Below are positions 1-10,887 of a DNA stretch of 64,000 nucleotides, one piece after another. A model generated the notes under the pieces. The model was not told the DNA's origin and searched no databases. It saw only the letters and a list, made by a program, of their open reading frames with translations. Position numbers and translations under genes: made by a program. The first letter of the stretch is position 1, and each line of letters starts with the position of its first letter. Location: assembly GCF_024323335.1 (NCBI RefSeq), contig NC_066581.1, positions 441,279,816-441,343,815 on the forward strand, read 5' to 3'. The stretch comes from Lathyrus oleraceus. Taxonomy: Eukaryota; Streptophyta; Magnoliopsida; Fabales; Fabaceae.

Positions 1-777
1 GTCATGGCTCGTTGATACGTGGCTCCGGCGTTCTTCAAACCGAAGGGCATCACTCGATAACAGAATGTTCCCCAAGGTGTGATGAATGTTGTCTTCTCCA
101 TATCCTCTGGTGCCATCTTGATTTGATTATATCCGGAAAATCCGTCCATAAAGGAAAAGACTTTGAATTTAGCTGTATTGTCTACCAACATGTCAATGTG
201 TGGTAGAGGAAAATCGTCTTTTGGACTAACTTTATTCAAATCTCTGTAGTCAACGCACATACGGACTTTTCCGTCCTTCTTAGGAACAAGCACAATGTTG
301 GCCACCCATTGAGGATATGTCGAAGTCACCAGAAACCCCGCATCAATTTGTTTCTGAACTTCCTCTTTGATCTTCACTGCCATATCTGGATGAGTTCTTC
401 TGAGCTTCTGCTTCACAGGCACGCACTCAGGCTTCAAAGGCAGGAAATGTTGCACAATATCTGTATCTAAACCCGGCATGTCTTCATAGGACCAAGCAAA
501 GATATCTGAATATTCTCGTAGCAAGCTGATCAAATCTTCTTTAACAGACTCTTCAAGAAGTGCCCCAATCTTCACCAGGCGAACACAATCCTCAGACCCC
601 AAGTTGACTGTTTCCAAGTCTTCGAGATGCGGCTGAATGATCTTCTCTTCGTGCTCAAGGAGACGGGTGATCTCATCAGGAATCTCTTCAACGTCATCTT
701 CCTCTGCCTCAAATACAGGGAACTCAAAATTGGGAGATGGCGTTGGATCATTATGTTCAATGGGTTTTAGGATCAAC
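1..777 (-). CDS. pol: Ogre A pol exon 2, N-terminal part of reverse transcriptase (partial)
   Basis: This is the second coding exon. It begins just after the splice acceptor at 778 and stays open to the window edge, about 259 codons. It opens with a region rich in acidic residues (EAEEDDVEE), then the RT fingers (DAGFLVTS, near 340), MCVDYRDLNK (near 230-262) and PFGLKNAGATYQRAM at the edge. The YVDD catalytic motif, RNase H and integrase would lie to the left. It has no start codon of its own: by analogy with pea Ogre it is expressed by splicing to gag-pro. It aligns closely with the broken pol of element B at 22812-23580. Confidence 0.85.
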
Positions 778-1059
778 CTGCATAATGATTTTGGTTAAGA
801 AAAAACTTCAGATTTTAAACAAGCAAATCATTATGCAGATGAAAAATGTTGCTTTTATTGCTTTTTGTTTTTGTTTTTATGGTTTTTTGTGATCACTGAT
901 TTCATAAAGAAAAGCAAAAAGTGAAAACAAAGGAAAAACAAATGTTTTGACAATGCGAAAATTGAATGAAAATATCATTGTATATATGCTTTGCCAACAA
1001 TGTCATCACTTCTCCTTTTGGCATGGGAGAAGGGTTTTAAACAAAAGTGAACAAATTAC
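778..1059 (-). other. Ogre A intron between protease and RT (282 bp)
   Basis: On the minus strand the donor is GA|GTAATT, overlapping the gag-pro stop codon TAA (1056-1058). The acceptor is ATTATGCAG| followed by GTTGATCC. Removing 778-1059 joins the gag-pro frame to the RT frame without a stop. The interior is AT-rich and has a pyrimidine-rich tract before the acceptor. An intron at this position is an established feature of Ogre elements. Element B has the equivalent intron at 22545-22811. Exact sites are inferred from the sequence. Confidence 0.78.
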
Positions 1060-4000
1060 TCTGATCTATGGATAACTGTAGGAACATCCACAGCGACCCA
1101 ATTGTGGCAGACACCACCAGGAATAACAAAATTGTTCAAGTCTTCTGCATCTTCTTCTTCAATGATAGCAGCAGCTTCCTCTTCTGCAGGTTGATCAGCA
1201 TGGATGAATCCTCCACTGGTGAACAGACCTTGCTCGTTGCATGCCCCAGAACCATAGCCAATGCCAGCCCGGGATCGGTTATCTTCAAGTTCAAGCACTT
1301 TCCCTAATCCAGCGACTGCACCACATTCAATGGCCAGCTTTGCATCACGGTAGGAAGTGAATGAAGGAGACTTCTTCTCGATTGGTTTATCAATAGATAA
1401 AGCTTGGAACTGAGTCCCAACTTCATCCTCTGCGTCAATGTACGAGAAAGAAGACAAATTACTGACCAGGAGAGCCCTTTCTCCCCCTACTACAATCAAT
1501 TTCTTGTTTTTGACAAACTTCAGCTTTTGGTGTAGGGTGGATGTCACGGCGCCAGCCTCGTGAATCCATGGTCTGCCTAAGAGACAGCTATAAGATGGGT
1601 GAATATCCATTACTTGAAAAGTGATCTGGAAATCACTTGGTCCAATCTTGATCGGGAGATCCACTTCCCCAATCACGGTCTTGCGCGACCCATCAAATGC
1701 TTTCACAACAACCCCACTCTGCCTCATAGGAGGACCTTGATATGACAGACGAGAGAGTGTGGATTTTGGCAATACATTAAGAGACGATCCAGTGTCCACC
1801 AACACATTGGACATTGCATCAGATTTGCAATTCATAGAGATATGTAAAGCCATGTTGTGGTCTCTTCCCTCCTCAGGGAGATCAGCGTCACAAAAGCTCA
1901 GAGTGTTGCAAGCAGTAATGTTTGCAACAATGCTATCAAATTGTTCCAGGGTGACGTCGTGATCAACGTACGCCAGATCCAAGACTTTCTGTAGAGACTC
2001 CCTATGAGGCTCTGAATTCAGCAACAGAGAAAGAATAGAAATCTTGGAGGGCGTGTGTAGAAGCTGGTCTACGATATTGTACTCACTCTTTCTGATGAGC
2101 CTCAGCATCTCATCAGATTCTTCATCAACAATGCCACTAGGGCCAACTGAAGAAACAGGTGTCTTTTGTACAGACGAGGAGGGTTTGGCAACATCAAGTG
2201 CCGGGTTCTGAACATTCACAGCGGTCCCCACAGGGCGCTCAACAGTATCAGAAACAGTAGCCTTTGGAGGCGCAGAAAATACACGACCGCTTCGGGTCAA
2301 CCCACTGACATCAGCAATAGTAGTTACAGACGTTGAAGGCAAAGGTATCTCGACTCCATCCTGGACAGCAACAGGATTGTACCGAAATGGCACAGCTCGA
2401 TCAGATGAATAAGGCACAGGGCCAGCTGGTTTGATAATCAAAGAAGGTGAAGCCTTAGGCTTGTTGCTATTATAACGAATAACTACGGGCTCTGGCAACT
2501 TGAACACCGGTGATATGACATTCACTTCGGGTTCAACTGTATCAACATTGCGATTCTGGAGAATCTCAATGGTACCTTCATTCAGCAACTTCTGAAGCTC
2601 TCGGCGGACCTGATCACATCCCAAGCGATTAACCGAACAAATACGGCACTTATCGTGGTTATGCTCCAAATAGCTGTGCTGGCACAGCATCTTATGTAAA
2701 TCAACCAACGACTGCCTGATGTGGCTGACATACTTAACCTTGTATTTCCCAAGGCACTCCTGAATCATGTTCACAGATTTCCCATGCGAAGGCAATGGGT
2801 TCCTGGTGACATTCGGATTGGAGTCTTCAAAACTCAGAATTTCGCTTCTCATAAGGTCTTGCACCTTACTCTTCAGCGGGAAACAGTTCTCAACGTTATG
2901 GCCCGGAGCACCGGAATGATAGATACAATGCTGGTCTGGTTTGTACCACCATTGCGGATTTGCAGGAATAGCAGGAGGATCCCTGGGAGAAACCAACTTC
3001 CTCTCCAACAAGGAGGGATAAAGCTCTGCATATGACATCGGAATCGGATCAAAGCTGATCTTCTTCCTATCATAGTTCATGTTGGCTTGGTTGGTTGTAC
3101 TTCCACGAGGCTGGTAAGCCTGTTGCTGTGGACGTTGCTGTTGCTGGTATTGCGGTTGTGGATATTGCTGCTGATGCTGATACTGTTGAGCATTATCCTT
3201 GAATACAGGTGCTACACTAGCCACCTGGTGCTGATGTCCGGCACGATGTGCAGGCTTCCTCTGAACAGAGGGTCTTCGATGCTTTGGCTGAGACTGCACA
3301 GCATGCGCTTCACCTTCTTTCCTCTTAAACGCTCCATATCGCTTAGAGGAAGAACCATCATCTTTAGCTAACCGTCCTTCACGGACACCTTCTTCAAGAC
3401 GCATCCCCATGTTCACCATCTCGGTGAAATCAGAGGGAGCGCTTGCCACCATTCTCTCATAGTAAAATGACCCAAGAGTCTTCAGAAAGATCTTGGTCAT
3501 CTCTTTCTCTTCTAATGGTGGAGTGATTTGAGCTGCCAGCTCACGCCATCTCTGGGCGTACTCCTTGAACGATTCTTTGTCCTTTTGTGACATAGACCTG
3601 AGTTGATCTCTGTCAGGCGCCATATCAACATTGTATTTATATTGCTTGACGAAAGCTTCGCCAAGATCGTTGAAAGAGCGGATGTTGGCACTGTCCAGAC
3701 TCATGTACCACCTGAGTGCGGCACCAGACAAACTGTCTTGGAAGTAGTGGATCAGGAGTTGATCATTGTCGGTCTGCGTGGACATCTTCCTGGCATACAT
3801 GACCAAGTGTGCCAAAGGACAGGTGTTCCCCTTATATTTTTCAAAGTCTGGGACCTTGAATTTAACAGGTATCTTAACACCGGGAACTAGACAAAGTTCG
3901 GCTGCTGACTTGCCGAAGAGATCTTTGCCACGGAGAGTCCTCAATTCCTTTCTCAGCTCAAGGAATTGATCGTTCATAGCATCCATCTTTTCATGAACAT

Positions 4001-4361
4001 CTGAGCCCTCAGATGCCTCAGAATGATAAATGGTGTCGTCTACCCTCGGCATGGTATGCACGACAGGAGGAACGGGAATAGGGACCGGGCTAGATGCCGG
4101 CATTTGTGCAAATGTTGGAGCTGGCAGATCAGGCATGAAGCCTGGAGGCATCCCCCAAGGAAAACCGGGAGGCATGGCATTAGGCTGATGAGCACTAACA
4201 GGCACTGTTGATGTAGCCACTTCAGATATAACCGTCCGTTGAACGGGAGTTGCTGGCTGAGGAGCAGGCTGATTCTGGGCAGCGAGAAGTTGCTCCATCA
4301 GAGCGCCAAGTCTGGCGACCTCATCTCTCAGACTTTGGTTCTCTTGTTCCAACTGCTCCAT
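1056..4361 (-). CDS. gag-pro: Ogre A gag-protease polyprotein (1101 aa, intact)
   Basis: Intact long frame starting MEQLEQENQSLRDEVARL, a short coiled coil (residues 1-27). A Pro/Met-rich stretch (35-110) follows, then the Gag capsid-like domain (about 150-330, with HLVMYARKM and FYYERM), a basic and Gln/His-rich stretch (335-430), and a zinc-knuckle-like C-x2-H-x5-H-x4-C (about 477-495). The aspartic protease with DTGSS is near residue 855. The frame ends in a stop that overlaps the splice donor: unspliced RNA gives Gag-Pro, spliced RNA would give Gag-Pro-Pol. It lies 297 bp downstream of ORF1. Lack of any stop or frameshift suggests recent insertion. Confidence 0.93.
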   Translation of the reverse strand: MEQLEQENQSLRDEVARLGALMEQLLAAQNQPAPQPATPVQRTVISEVATSTVPVSAHQPNAMPPGFPWGMPPGFMPDLPAPTFAQMPASSPVPIPVPPVVHTMPRVDDTIYHSEASEGSDVHEKMDAMNDQFLELRKELRTLRGKDLFGKSAAELCLVPGVKIPVKFKVPDFEKYKGNTCPLAHLVMYARKMSTQTDNDQLLIHYFQDSLSGAALRWYMSLDSANIRSFNDLGEAFVKQYKYNVDMAPDRDQLRSMSQKDKESFKEYAQRWRELAAQITPPLEEKEMTKIFLKTLGSFYYERMVASAPSDFTEMVNMGMRLEEGVREGRLAKDDGSSSKRYGAFKRKEGEAHAVQSQPKHRRPSVQRKPAHRAGHQHQVASVAPVFKDNAQQYQHQQQYPQPQYQQQQRPQQQAYQPRGSTTNQANMNYDRKKISFDPIPMSYAELYPSLLERKLVSPRDPPAIPANPQWWYKPDQHCIYHSGAPGHNVENCFPLKSKVQDLMRSEILSFEDSNPNVTRNPLPSHGKSVNMIQECLGKYKVKYVSHIRQSLVDLHKMLCQHSYLEHNHDKCRICSVNRLGCDQVRRELQKLLNEGTIEILQNRNVDTVEPEVNVISPVFKLPEPVVIRYNSNKPKASPSLIIKPAGPVPYSSDRAVPFRYNPVAVQDGVEIPLPSTSVTTIADVSGLTRSGRVFSAPPKATVSDTVERPVGTAVNVQNPALDVAKPSSSVQKTPVSSVGPSGIVDEESDEMLRLIRKSEYNIVDQLLHTPSKISILSLLLNSEPHRESLQKVLDLAYVDHDVTLEQFDSIVANITACNTLSFCDADLPEEGRDHNMALHISMNCKSDAMSNVLVDTGSSLNVLPKSTLSRLSYQGPPMRQSGVVVKAFDGSRKTVIGEVDLPIKIGPSDFQITFQVMDIHPSYSCLLGRPWIHEAGAVTSTLHQKLKFVKNKKLIVVGGERALLVSNLSSFSYIDAEDEVGTQFQALSIDKPIEKKSPSFTSYRDAKLAIECGAVAGLGKVLELEDNRSRAGIGYGSGACNEQGLFTSGGFIHADQPAEEEAAAIIEEEDAEDLNNFVIPGGVCHNWVAVDVPTVIHRSE

Positions 4362-4658
4362 GATTCTGGCAGAGTTGACTCTTTTATAATACCGGTGAGT
4401 CAGCTTGTCTTCAAAATAAATGAAGAGCAGAGGTTAGAACCAGAAGACCAGAAAAATGGGGTACCTGTTTATGCAAGAATGATGCATGAAATGCTTGTGC
4501 AAATGCTTTGTTTTCAAGGAACCCTTAGGGTACATTTGCAATATTTTGAATATTAAACATTTTGATTGCTCATGGAAAAGATTTCTTTTAATATATCAAA
4601 ACAAAGAAATACAGCATTTTTGATTTAAATATTACAAAGAGGAAAGGTAAATGACATC

Positions 4659-6107
4659 CTATGGATCCCTATTAGCTCGGGATGCTGGAAGACGAGAAGT
4701 GCACAACTTCTTGATCTCTCTCTCAAAGGCAGCCTTCATATCAGCTTTCTCCTTAGCAAGTCGATCATACTTCCTTTTCCAGAATTTGGATGACTGAGGA
4801 AGCAGAGAAGTCCAAGTGTCGTTCGGGTCATCGATCACTCGGTGCTCGAGAAATTCAATCATAGCATCCTTCTCCTTGAGCTGCTGCAGCAATTCCTCTC
4901 TTTCACGGATCCAGGCACGCGAAAGGTCTTCTTCTCTCAACTCCTCTACACGTTGGGTAGGGAGGGTTGAAGGCCCAGCCACATCCAACAGTGTAGGTCT
5001 CGGATGATCATACGGCATCAGGTAGGTAGCAGCTCTCTGTCTGACCCAAGAGGTGTATGGCTCCAAAGCAATGCAGTTCTTCGGGCCCAACTCATTCCTA
5101 CTCTTTATGCGAATATTGCGCCAAGCGCGGACAAATCTGGCTTTCAGGCCTTGGGGATCTTTACCCTCCTGAAAGAATACACCTTCTAACAGAATGTTAT
5201 GGGGTTTATCCTTTAGGGGGAACCCAAGCTGACGACGTGCAAGCGTAGGGTTGTAGCTGATCCCACCACATGTACCAAGAAGAGGCACATTGGGGAATTC
5301 ACCACAAGAATCGATAATCTGGACGGTATCATACACGCGATCATACCAGGTGATATCATCATTGGTGAGAGACATAAGTCTCTGGGACCACCGTAGACAT
5401 CCCTTGTTCTCCTTGAAAGCAACTGTCTGCGGCAAGTGCGAAATAAACCACTTGTACAGCAGGGGTAAACAGCAGACAATGACTCCTCCATTCTTCATAT
5501 TCCTCAGATGCATGGAGACATATGCATCACCCAACAAGGTCGGAACCGGATTAAGGACGGAAAAGATCCTAATGGCATTCATGTCCACGAACTTGTCGAA
5601 GTTGGGAAACAGCACCAATCCATAGATGAGTAACACAAATAGAGCCTCAAAGGCATCCTCACTCATGGCCTTCCCATAAAAGGTAGCTTGGGCAATGAGG
5701 AACTCGGAGGGAAAACCCTGAATTCCGCCTTTGGTAGTCAGATTAGTTCTAATCAGCTCTTCATCTATGTGCAACAAACTGGAAATCTCTCGAGCAGATG
5801 GAATACTCTCTAGGCCACTGAACGGCACTTGATCCAGAATAGGAATCCCAATAAGATGAGAGTATTCTTCCAAAGTCGGCAATAACTGGAAGTCCGGAAA
5901 TAAGAAGCAATGATAAAGCGGATCATAGAACTGAGCAAGAGTGCTCATCAATCCCTCATCCACCTGAGTAGTCAACAGCGGCATAAGCTTCCCATATCGA
6001 GCTTTGAAACCCAAGGGATCTAATACATATGATGTCAGATTCCTTAACTCTTTGACATCAGGCTGCTTGAAGCTGTATTTCTTTGTATACCTCTTCGGTC
6101 TTTCCAT
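4659..6107 (-). CDS. Ogre A ORF1 protein (482 aa, intact)
   Basis: This is the extra ORF found between the 5' LTR and gag in Ogre elements. I chose the Met beginning MERPKRYTKKYSF. The frame is open 36 codons further up (to 6215), but the extension is poorly conserved against B. The N-terminal 350 residues are a conserved globular domain, resembling the plant DUF7745/mobile-domain-like family (LTSYVLDPLGFKARYGKLMP, DEGLMSTLAQFYDPLYHCF, KWFISHLPQTV). The C-terminus is a charged coiled coil (REREELLQQLKEKDAMIEFL, then an FWKRKYDRLAKEKADM segment). Its molecular function is not known. The B copy at 17473-18924 is the same protein, broken. Confidence 0.88.
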   Translation of the reverse strand: MERPKRYTKKYSFKQPDVKELRNLTSYVLDPLGFKARYGKLMPLLTTQVDEGLMSTLAQFYDPLYHCFLFPDFQLLPTLEEYSHLIGIPILDQVPFSGLESIPSAREISSLLHIDEELIRTNLTTKGGIQGFPSEFLIAQATFYGKAMSEDAFEALFVLLIYGLVLFPNFDKFVDMNAIRIFSVLNPVPTLLGDAYVSMHLRNMKNGGVIVCCLPLLYKWFISHLPQTVAFKENKGCLRWSQRLMSLTNDDITWYDRVYDTVQIIDSCGEFPNVPLLGTCGGISYNPTLARRQLGFPLKDKPHNILLEGVFFQEGKDPQGLKARFVRAWRNIRIKSRNELGPKNCIALEPYTSWVRQRAATYLMPYDHPRPTLLDVAGPSTLPTQRVEELREEDLSRAWIREREELLQQLKEKDAMIEFLEHRVIDDPNDTWTSLLPQSSKFWKRKYDRLAKEKADMKAAFEREIKKLCTSRLPASRANRDP

Positions 6108-7100
6108 GTCTGAAAATTTTGCAAATACACCCCTTAAGTTCCTTGAAAATTTTCTCTTTTGATGACATGAATGCGGATGAATGCGTGAATGTATGAATGC
6201 AACAAACACACTCAAGGATCAAGCAAGGCACACCAAACAAAGGTCGTGGGAAAGCTCATTGTATCCCTAATATCAATCATCCATTTTGGTGGATTTAGGT
6301 TTTCACCTTATCGACACCCAAGTTCCATTGATATTAACGGTACATGAACCGGTTCAAACATTCTTAATATCAACCAGCCTCTTTGGTGGATTTTAGGTTT
6401 TTAAACCTGACCCGGGATCCATTGATATTAACAATGCTTGAACGACTCAACCACGAATCATGGGTTTGTTGAGAGTCACGAGCATGGAGTCTCGGTTAAG
6501 AACCACCCAAAGGGAGTGTACTAGGGTTTAAACCTGCCAGACATGTTCTACCAGAGGTTCCCATAATCATCGTTCCATCTTTCGAATATTATCGGAGGAA
6601 CGAATACTCGTATTCCAAGAATATTCTCAAGAGAAACTCTTATGAGTGTAGTATCGCGTAACAATCGTATCAGAACTGACATCTGAACGACCTCCGCACT
6701 ACGGTCCTAAAAATAGGCCAAGATGGGTTTGGTAAACTAAGGTCCTTGGCTTCTGCGGCACATGATTGAAAGAATAATGCCTAACCACAAATAACTTGTG
6801 TGACATTATTAGTTCAACATGACCTCCACCAAGTGAATGGGCTCGCAAGTCAACTGGCTAAGGAATACTCCACACCAGTCAACAAGACTATGCCATTCTC
6901 CTATCCTAGAGTGCACTCGAGTCCGGGTATAGAACTCATCTCACAGATCACCAAAGCACACAGCAATGTATATCAAGCAATTCACACATTACAATCAATA
7001 CAGTCATCCCAAATCGTACAAAAATATGTCAAATGACAAATAATAATATAGCACAACAAGGGTGAAAAGTAGGCAATACAACCAGAGATTCTGGGTTCCC
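6108..7100 (-). other. Ogre A 5' leader between PBS and ORF1
   Basis: No credible coding sequence. On the element strand it starts at the PBS and carries two tandem inverted-repeat units (about 6255-6445). Each is bounded by arms of the type TAATATCAAT and ATTGATATTA, with GGTGGATTT..AGGTTTT between them. Element B has one such stem-loop with longer perfect arms (17235-17315). The leader is roughly 1 kb and may fold extensively. Confidence 0.6.
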
Positions 7101-7118
7101 TCCCCAGCAGAGTCGCCA
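7101..7118 (-). promoter_or_regulatory. Primer binding site, tRNA-Arg type (Ogre A)
   Basis: On the minus strand this reads TGGCGACTCTGCTGGGGA, 6 nt inside the LTR end (spacer GAAAAG). It is complementary to a plant tRNA-Arg 3' end, the primer reported for Ogre. It marks the LTR/internal boundary and gives the direction of the element. Confidence 0.92.
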
Positions 7119-8129
7119 CTTTTCTGTAGCGGTGTATTCGTCGCTATATGATCTATCGATTAAACCATAAGCTAAGAGATACATTGAAATTTCGAGTCGC
7201 CACCGCACTTTTATTTATCCAAAGGACTGGCTAAAAAGCGAACAAAAGCCTAAGAAGTTTTACACGTAGAAAACTAATAAAAAGATCAGAGATTCTGGGT
7301 AAGGGGTAAATTACGCAATGGGAAGGTGTTAGGCACCCACTACGTCCTAGGTACTCCTAGGGAGCCCTTTTCACACTTGTTGTACTAAATTGTTATTTGT
7401 TATGACATAAAGATTGTGCAAACATGATTGGGATGATGAGAAAAGAACGTACAAGTTTTATTATTGGGTTTGAACGGATAAACCCGCTGCCTACGTACCT
7501 TCCATCAAAGGTAAGGATCAAAACGCCGTAGTTCGGCTAAAAGATTTCCAAAAGTGGGTTAGGTTCAATTTTAAACACAAACCCTAGGTCTTATGTTATC
7601 CACGGGAGAAAACTCAACCTTATACAAACAACAACGTCCACCATGTGAGAACAGCTTCAACTTGCCAGGGAGGGGTTAACCCTATAATAGGCAAGGAAGA
7701 CTTACAATTCAATCACTAAAGACAGAAGGTGAGATTAACATCAACCACTAAGATAAATCAAACCTATAGCTCATGTATGAAAAGATTAATGGACAAAGCC
7801 AAAACAAGTGAATGAGTGAAGTTACTGATTATGATTATGAAAATGGAGTCAATGTATGATTAAGGTTAATTCAAATAAGTATTATGAAATGAAGTTTGAA
7901 AAAAGGTCAAGGACTTGGGTCCAGGTTTTTAGTTAGAAAACATGAAGATGTTTGCACAACACTTATGTCAAGTTTGAAAGTCAAGAGTGTGAAAAGTCTA
8001 GGACATAATGAATGATGGATGGATGAAGATGGATAGTAAAACTTCTTAGAAGGTTCACTTCTTGAAATCATATGGGAGATGATTCAAGTGTGTCCTTTGG
8101 AATGGAAATGGATAATAATAAACAAACAA

Positions 8130-8700
8130 AGCAAAGAAAAGGCGGATACCGGATGCCAATCAATGGTCTTATACCAATCTCCTAAAACAAAACGGGATAT
8201 CAGAGGCCACTCAATGGACTTACACTAATCTTCACAGGCAAAGAAATAAAAAGCGGATACCGGATACCAATAGATGGATTTACACCAGTCTCCTAAAACA
8301 GAAACGGATATCAGATGCCACTCAATGGACTTACACTAATCTCCTCAAAAGAAAAACAAAAATGAAACATGGAAATCAACTGCCAATCTATCTGGACTTA
8401 GGTTAACTCCACAGATGCTCATAGGAAAACCAATGCCACAATACAGGGACTTACAATGGATCCTCACATACAAGAACAAAAGCAACAATATGATCACAGG
8501 AATGCAAATGCCAACTTACAGGGACTTATAATTGCAACCTCTCATACAAACAGATAAAACAAACTAAGATCACAGGAAAGCAGATGCCAACTTACAGGGA
8601 CTTATAACTGCAACCTCACATACCAACAGATAAAACAAACTATGATCACAGGACAACAGATGCCAACTTACAGGGACTTATAACTGTATCCTCACACACA
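8130..8700 (-). repeat. Degenerate tandem repeats inside LTR A
   Basis: Two families follow each other. Units of about 50-65 bp carry GGATACCGGATGCCAATC..TTATACCAATCTCC (8130-8360). Units of 66-77 bp carry ATGCCAACTTACAGGGACTT (starts at 8518, 8584 and 8660). The second family is expanded to seven copies in LTR D and the first is enlarged in LTR E. Confidence 0.75.
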
Positions 8701-10416
8701 AACAGAGCAAACAGAAGATATGAGTGACCAATGAGGTCTTACACTCTATCCTTCCATATCACAGGAACAAAGGCCAAAGCAATGGACTTACAATTGTCCT
8801 CAATGGGCAAACAACAATAATAGCATCACAAAAGCAAATGAGATGATCATGCATTAATGGCAATTGATGATGATGATAAATGCATAACATACAGGCAAAC
8901 AAGTGCATATGAAGCAATCAGTCAATCAATGAATATCAAACAGCACACTCTATAGCCAAAACAATGGGGGCTCACACAAGAGGGTTTGACTTTGAAAGTC
9001 CACTGTAATAGGTAAATGTCGCTCTTAACCTTGCCATTGAGAGGCTAAGGTGAAGCAGATGAAAAGGAGATGAGGGGTGTGCCTCATTGCTTCTATCCCT
9101 GATCAGGGAGAGCATATAAGAAAGTGTGGGAGCTCAGAAAGATGGAGCTCTCTCCACATTATTGACTCGATTAGATCTTGGGTATTTATCTCAATGCTTC
9201 AACCATGTAATGGGAGCAAAGAGAGGACACACTGAATAGTGGGGGATAGATTACTTATCCCTACCTTCCACCAATTGCCTTACTTGAAGGACTTTTCCTG
9301 CTTGGGACAATTTTAAACACACACAGGCATTGCCTCTTAAGGAGGACTTCAGACAGTTTGCCCGGTCAAATAACAGACCGGGTCTCCAGACTACATGAAG
9401 AAGAAAGGTTTATACCTCAAAGCAAATGCTAAATAGCAAAGCAAGCAAGTTCAAAGAACTTAAGCAACTAAAGTACCTGAAAAAGTCAAACTCATTAGTA
9501 AACAAGTCAACAGTTCAAACCAAAAGAAATGGATAAACAATAGTCAACCATAAACAGAGGTGCCAAGGCACAAAGCCAAACTCATATGAGTCACACCTAC
9601 AAAACAAGGGTTAGCACAATATATATAATCCAACTCAATCAAGTTTGAATGATCTTTGAGGCATTGGTGCTTAACCTGAAACAATAGCTCAATTGTAAGC
9701 TTAAAAGACCACTAGGACTAGCCTAGGGTCAAAGATGAAAGAAAAAAGTCAAACAGCAAAGGAAGGTCAACCCAATTCATGTTCAAACATTTAAGAAGCT
9801 ATTTCAATTGGATTCACAATCAAATCATGCATCATTGTCATTTCATACACAAAAGAATGCAAAGCATGGCAATAAGAAGCACGAATAGGTCAACAGCAAG
9901 ACTTCATTCAAAAGTCAACCCAAACAATCTCAAAAATTATCAAATAAATCACATTCAATCCTAACATCTAGCATGGCAAGCATGTCAAATTTCATGGCAT
10001 TTGGATGAGAGGAAGGCAGTCAATTAAAATCAAGAAGTCAAACCAAATTCAAGCATGCACAATGAAGGTCAACAAACATGGGTCAACTTCAAAAAATCAT
10101 GTCAAATTGAAAACAGATGAGAAATGAATGAGATTAACACCAATGCAAAGCTCAAGGTGTCTAGTTATCACATATGAAATTTCATGGTCATAGAATAAGA
10201 TTTGAGAATTTCACAAAAGATTTGGCAACATGTATCACAAAAAGTCAACAAATGACTAAGCATGGAAGAAAATTCTCAAATAAATGGAAAACAGCATCAT
10301 TAATTCCAGGAAAATTCATACACCAACTAGACATATAAGAGATCATTCATGCAAAATTTCAAGTTGTTTGGAGGCCAGGAGACATGTGATCAAAAATCAA
10401 GAAAATGCACATCATT

Positions 10417-10439
10417 GGTGTGACACAAATTGTCACACC
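10417..10439 (-). other. Stem-loop GGTGTGACA/TGTCACACC in LTR A
   Basis: Perfect 9-bp arms around a 5-nt loop. The same hairpin occurs in LTR E (42744-42766), the solo LTR (32832-32854) and LTR D (63117-63139) at the corresponding position, with loop changes only. Confidence 0.8.
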
Positions 10440-10870
10440 CTAGTTCAAAAATTCATATCTAGCAAAGCACAAATGATAAATGCACAATCTTTATACCAAA
10501 ATGAAGATGAATGAGTCTAGTTTTACCACAAAAAATTTCAGGGCCAAAGGATGCATCATCATTATTTCACAAAAGAAATGGCAAAGGGTGTCAAATGTGC
10601 ATACTTGTTAAGAAACTAATTACCATTTAAAATCCAGCCAATGAAAAATTAATTAAAAATCACAATTAAATACTAGACACATTTATGCACATCATGGGAA
10701 AAATCTCATGATTTTTGGATGAATAATGAATGAGAAATGAATTGTTGAAGTTTGATGAATAATTGGATGAAGTATGAACAAGATAGCATGGCATATGGTC
10801 AAACAAGGGGTCAACGGTGGCATTTTTGTAATTTAGCGTGCCACTAATTGGAACGCTGCGTTTTGGGGGA

Positions 10871-10887
10871 GGGAACGAAATGTTCCC
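10871..10887 (-). other. Covarying stem-loop in LTR A
   Basis: Arms GGGAAC and GTTCCC around the loop GAAAT (plus-strand reading). The aligned site in LTR D has CACAAC and GTTGTG around the same GAAAT loop, so three base pairs changed on both sides. It lies 432 bp from the GGTGTGACA hairpin. Confidence 0.72.

Noticed and set aside
572..760. 62-aa minus-strand ORF beginning MNIMIQRHLPIL
   Set aside because: It is a shadow frame of the RT exon. The true frame over 1-777 has the RT motifs and no start codon because it follows a splice acceptor.
7101..7118. A tRNA gene fragment (tRNA-Arg 3' end)
   Set aside because: Only 18 nt match, directly next to an LTR end and in the antisense orientation expected for a primer binding site. 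No tRNA body is present.
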